Below are positions 61,069 through 64,000 of a stretch of 64,000 nucleotides of DNA, piece after piece. The notes below the pieces were generated by a model. It had not been told where the DNA came from and searched no databases. It saw nothing but the letters and a program-made list of their open reading frames with translations. The translations under genes were made by a program, and so were the position numbers. Source of the stretch: Nocardia sp. SYP-A9097 (GTDB taxonomy: Bacteria > Actinomycetota > Actinomycetes > Mycobacteriales > Mycobacteriaceae); NCBI RefSeq assembly GCF_009649815.1, contig NZ_WJIC01000007.1:62001-126000 (forward strand), written 5' to 3'. Each line of letters begins with the position of its first letter. Within the stretch, counting starts at the first letter, position 1.

Positions 61069-62556
61069 TCAGACGGGGAGTAGGCGGCCTACTACGGCGG
61101 TCAGTTGGCGGGCGGAGCGACATTCGTGCATTTCGATTACTTCGGCGTATTTCTTGGCGGCGGAATCGCCTGTGCCCCAGCTCTTCTCGGCTTCGGGGTT
61201 GAGCCAATAGGCGTGTTTGGCCACTGCGACAAGCTGTTCCAGAGTGGCGAGGGCGGGGTCGCGGTAGTTGTTGCGGGCGTCGCCGAGGATGAGCAGGGAG
61301 GTGCGGCTGGTGACGGCGTCGGGGAAGTTCTCGGCGAAACCCTCCAGCGCGGAGCCGTAGTCGGAGTGGCCTTCTATACCCACGACGTCGGCCTCGGTGA
61401 AGATACGGCGGGTGATCTGATCCAGCGGGGTTACCGAATCGAAGAGTTGGGTGACCTCGTCGGAGCGGTCCACGAAGGCGAAGATGCGGACCCGGGAGAA
61501 CTGTTCACGCAGGGCATTCACCAAAACCATGGTGAAGCTGGAGAATCCGGCCACCGAGCCCGAGATATCGCACAGCAGAACGAGATCGGGGCGGCCGGGG
61601 CGAGGCTTGCGGGTCTCCAGGTGGATGGGGACGCCGCCGGTGGACATGGATTTGCGCAGGGTTTTCCGCAGGTCGATTTCGCCGCGACGGGCACGGCGGC
61701 GGCGAGAAGCCAGGCGGGAGGCCAGGATTCGGGCCAGGCGCTGACTCGAGCGGCGCAGATCGTCCAGATCGGCCTGCGAGATGCGCAGGAAGTCGGCATC
61801 CTCGGCCTGGCGTGCCACACCGTAGGTGGCGACGCGTTCGCGGCCGATCCGCTCGGCGACCCGGCGACGGGTTTCGGCCTCCACGGTGCCACGGAAGGAT
61901 TTGATGCGCTGGCGAGCCGTACGCCGGGCGACCTCGGTATCGAAGTCGGAGTTGTCCATACCGGCGGTGAGACCGGCGATCAATTTGGCCACCAGGATTT
62001 CGGGCTGCAGATCCTTCATGGCCTGATACGCCGAGAAGGACGGCCCGCTCCCCGCCTGATACTGCCCCATCTGATCGACCATCTGCGCGGCCAATGCCTG
62101 CAGTTGCCGCTCCCGCTCACCGGACGGGTTCTGAACGAGCAACTCCGCCAGCATCTTTCGCAGCTCGATAATGTCGACGCCGCCATCCGGCCGATACGGG
62201 ATCTCGACTTCCTCGGCCCCGACCCGCTCGCCCAGCGCGGCCGGGAACCACAGATCGAAGAGTCCGTCATAGGTGGCGCGCTGAGTGGTGCGCCGCAGCA
62301 GCGCACACGCCAGGCCCTCGCGCAGGGCTTCGCGATCCATCAGGTCCAGCACGGTGACAACCTGTGCGGCATCCACGGTTTCGGACGGCCCGACCGGAAT
62401 CCCCCTGGCGCGCAAGGCTTCCACGAATCCCACGAGATGCCCGGAGAACCCGTACTCCACGGCCGGCCCGGGGTCGGGTTGTGCGGCCGCTCCCCCACTC
62501 ACCGCGCGCATGGCCGCGGAGACCAATCCGCGGGGCGTATTCGATCCGCCGGACAT
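61069..62556 (-). CDS. VWA domain-containing CoxE-like protein
   Basis: The 495-residue protein ends in a von Willebrand A domain, with the metal site DISGS (in LLCDISGSV) and later conserved Thr/Asp residues. The first 300 residues are helical and Arg-rich, as in CoxE-like proteins (RRRRARRGEIDLRKTLRKSM). With the MoxR ATPase encoded just upstream, 4 bases away, it forms a MoxR-VWA pair that is thought to insert metals or remodel proteins. Corresponds to Rv2425c. Confidence 0.92.
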   Translation of the reverse strand: MSGGSNTPRGLVSAAMRAVSGGAAAQPDPGPAVEYGFSGHLVGFVEALRARGIPVGPSETVDAAQVVTVLDLMDREALREGLACALLRRTTQRATYDGLFDLWFPAALGERVGAEEVEIPYRPDGGVDIIELRKMLAELLVQNPSGERERQLQALAAQMVDQMGQYQAGSGPSFSAYQAMKDLQPEILVAKLIAGLTAGMDNSDFDTEVARRTARQRIKSFRGTVEAETRRRVAERIGRERVATYGVARQAEDADFLRISQADLDDLRRSSQRLARILASRLASRRRRARRGEIDLRKTLRKSMSTGGVPIHLETRKPRPGRPDLVLLCDISGSVAGFSSFTMVLVNALREQFSRVRIFAFVDRSDEVTQLFDSVTPLDQITRRIFTEADVVGIEGHSDYGSALEGFAENFPDAVTSRTSLLILGDARNNYRDPALATLEQLVAVAKHAYWLNPEAEKSWGTGDSAAKKYAEVIEMHECRSARQLTAVVGRLLPV

Positions 62557-62560
62557 GGTG

Positions 62561-63445
62561 TCAGGCCAGCTTCAGCTCGGACTGCGCACGCAGATGATCG
62601 GCCTGATGCTTGAGCACCACACCGAGGGTGGCGCGCACCGTCTTGTCGTCGAGATCCTTTGCGCCCAAAGCCAGTAGCGTGCGCGCCCAGTCGATGGATT
62701 CGGCGACCGAGGGTAGCTTCTTGAGCTGCATACCGCGCAGCACGTGCACGATCCGCACAAGTTGTGCGGCCACGGCGGGCTTGAGCTCGGGTACGCGGCT
62801 GGCCAGGATGCGGCGCTCGAGATCCTCATCGGGGAAGTCGATGTGCAGGTACAGGCAGCGGCGCTTCAACGCCTCGGACAGCTCGCGGGTCGCATTGGAG
62901 GTGAGCACCACGAACGGCTTACGCGTCGCGGTGATGGTGCCCAATTCCGGGACGGTGACCGAGAAGTCGCTCAAAACCTCGAGCAGCAGGCCCTCGATCT
63001 CGACATCGGCCTTATCGGTCTCGTCGATGAGCAGGACCGTCGGCTCGGTGCGCCGAATGGCCGTCAGCAGGGGCCGCGAGAGCAGGAACTCCTCGGTGAA
63101 GACATCGGACTTCGTTTCGGCCCAATCGTTTTCGGAGGAAGCCTGAATCCGCAGAATCTGCTTGGCGTGATTCCACTCGTAGAGCGCCCGCGCCTCGTCC
63201 ACGCCCTCATAGCATTGCAGGCGAACGAGTTCCGCGCCCGCGACCTCGGCGACCGCCTTGGACAGTTCGGTCTTGCCGACACCGGCCGGGCCCTCGATGA
63301 GCAGGGGCTTGCCGAGCCGGTCGGCGAGGAAAACCGAAGTGGCGGTGGCCTTATCGGCCAGATAGCCGGTTCCGGCGAGGCGCTCGATCACATCGTCGAC
63401 CGACGAGAAGATCGGCTCCTGGATCGGTGCTGCGGTAGGAGCCAC
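62561..63445 (-). CDS. MoxR-family AAA+ ATPase
   Basis: From GTG 63445 (behind AAAGGG) the protein has 294 residues, with Walker A GPAGVGKT (52-59), Walker B VLLIDETDKAD, sensor 1 VVLTSNATRELSEALKRRC and the MoxR lid. An upstream GTG at 63505 would overlap proA and lacks a ribosome site. It acts with the VWA protein. Position and direction after proA match Rv2426c. Confidence 0.92.
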   Translation of the reverse strand: MAPTAAPIQEPIFSSVDDVIERLAGTGYLADKATATSVFLADRLGKPLLIEGPAGVGKTELSKAVAEVAGAELVRLQCYEGVDEARALYEWNHAKQILRIQASSENDWAETKSDVFTEEFLLSRPLLTAIRRTEPTVLLIDETDKADVEIEGLLLEVLSDFSVTVPELGTITATRKPFVVLTSNATRELSEALKRRCLYLHIDFPDEDLERRILASRVPELKPAVAAQLVRIVHVLRGMQLKKLPSVAESIDWARTLLALGAKDLDDKTVRATLGVVLKHQADHLRAQSELKLA

Positions 63446-63470
63446 GGGTGCTGCCCTTTCTTCGAATGAA

Positions 63471-64000
63471 CTAGACGGGCCGGATCTGGCCGTCGCCCCA
63501 CACAATCCATTTGGTGGAGGTCAGTTCCGGCAGGCCCATGGGGCCGCGGGCATGCAGTTTCTGCGTGGAGATACCGATTTCCGCGCCGAAGCCGAACTGT
63601 TCACCATCGGTGAAGGCAGTCGAAGCATTGACCATGACGGCGGCGGCGTCCACCCGGCCGGTGAATTCGCGGGCGGCCTCGAGGGCGCCGGTGACAATGG
63701 CCTCGGTGTGGCCGGTGCCCCACCGGTTGATGTGCTCGACGGCGGCATCCAGATCGGGGACGACCTTCAAAGCGATATCGAGGGACAGGTATTCATCCGC
63801 CCAATCGGTCTCGGTGGCGGGCACCAGACCGGGCAGATCACCGTGGATGGTGACGCCATTGTCTTCGAGGGCCTTGATCAGGCGCGGCACCGCGGTCTCG
63901 GCAATGGCCTCATCGATGAGCACCGTCTCGGCGGTATTGCACACGCTCGGACGACGGGTCTTGGCATTGATCAGAATGGCCTCGGCCATCTCCAGATCGG
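63471..64000 (-). CDS. proA: Gamma-glutamyl phosphate reductase, C-terminal part (cut by window edge)
   Basis: The last 176 or so codons of proA are visible; the start lies beyond base 64000. The catalytic cysteine is in RRPSVCNTAET, followed by EYLSLDIALKVVPDLDAAVEHI and GAEIGISTQKLHARGPMGL, which are ProA hallmarks. It reduces gamma-glutamyl phosphate to the semialdehyde with NADPH in proline synthesis. The stop is 25 bases before the MoxR start. Confidence 0.95.
   Translation of the reverse strand, partial: DLEMAEAILINAKTRRPSVCNTAETVLIDEAIAETAVPRLIKALEDNGVTIHGDLPGLVPATETDWADEYLSLDIALKVVPDLDAAVEHINRWGTGHTEAIVTGALEAAREFTGRVDAAAVMVNASTAFTDGEQFGFGAEIGISTQKLHARGPMGLPELTSTKWIVWGDGQIRPV

Overview
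The window is high-GC actinobacterial DNA, most likely from Nocardia or a close relative in the Mycobacteriales. From about 23 kb to the right end the gene order follows the Mycobacterium tuberculosis block Rv2397c-Rv2427c as I remember it: cysA-cysW-cysT-subI, a GH15 trehalase, lepA, a PemK-like protein, the transglutaminase / alpha-E / ATP-grasp trio, rpsT, holA, comEC, comEA, degV, octT, gpgP, rsfS, nadD, then a VWA / MoxR pair and proA. This genus assignment is inferred from gene content, not from a search.

Left part (1-23 kb). A histidine kinase tail runs in from the left, followed by a decayed oxidoreductase pseudogene, a histidine phosphatase, a PucR-type regulator and a secreted esterase. 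The class Ib ribonucleotide reductase operon nrdH-nrdI-nrdE lacks nrdF, has an intrinsic terminator, and carries two NrdR-like boxes 32 bp apart upstream. Next come a secreted G1 glutamic peptidase, an FMN reductase divergent from its likely TetR repressor (with two matching operators), and ammonia-dependent NAD synthetase. The molybdopterin genes are moaA-moaD on the minus strand and moeA, a MoaC-Mog fusion with a His-rich linker, and moaE on the plus strand. A CobW-type GTPase and a purine cluster (PucR regulator, uricase, NCS2 permease) follow.

Middle part (23-44 kb). After the sulfate ABC transporter come an M48 peptidase, small membrane proteins (one of only 25 residues), trehalase, and a two-gene membrane unit. 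That unit pairs a large repeat-rich protein with a dynamin-like GTPase whose P-loop lysine is methionine. LepA and an orphan PemK-like protein follow. The most distinctive locus is 38.3-43.7 kb: two tandem copies of a module made of a transmembrane Ser/Thr kinase with a four-cysteine outer domain and a paralogous exported partner. It sits inside the otherwise conserved block.

Right part (44-64 kb). Aquaporin, the transglutaminase / alpha-E / ATP-grasp operon, rpsT and an LGFP-repeat secreted protein lead into the holA-comEC-comEA set. The nadD-rsfS-gpgP-octT-degV genes follow, joining NAD synthesis, ribosome silencing and methylglucose-lipopolysaccharide precursor enzymes. Then come an XRE-TPR regulator divergent from two small unknown genes, a DUF3298-type secreted protein, and a YjbR / VWA / MoxR run next to truncated proA.

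Non-coding structure: a REP-like inverted repeat occurs at five sites. A roughly 124-bp structured element is present twice (after nadE, and in the leader of the LGFP gene), each followed by an intrinsic terminator. Two terminator-like repeat arrays lie downstream of lepA and of the second kinase module.
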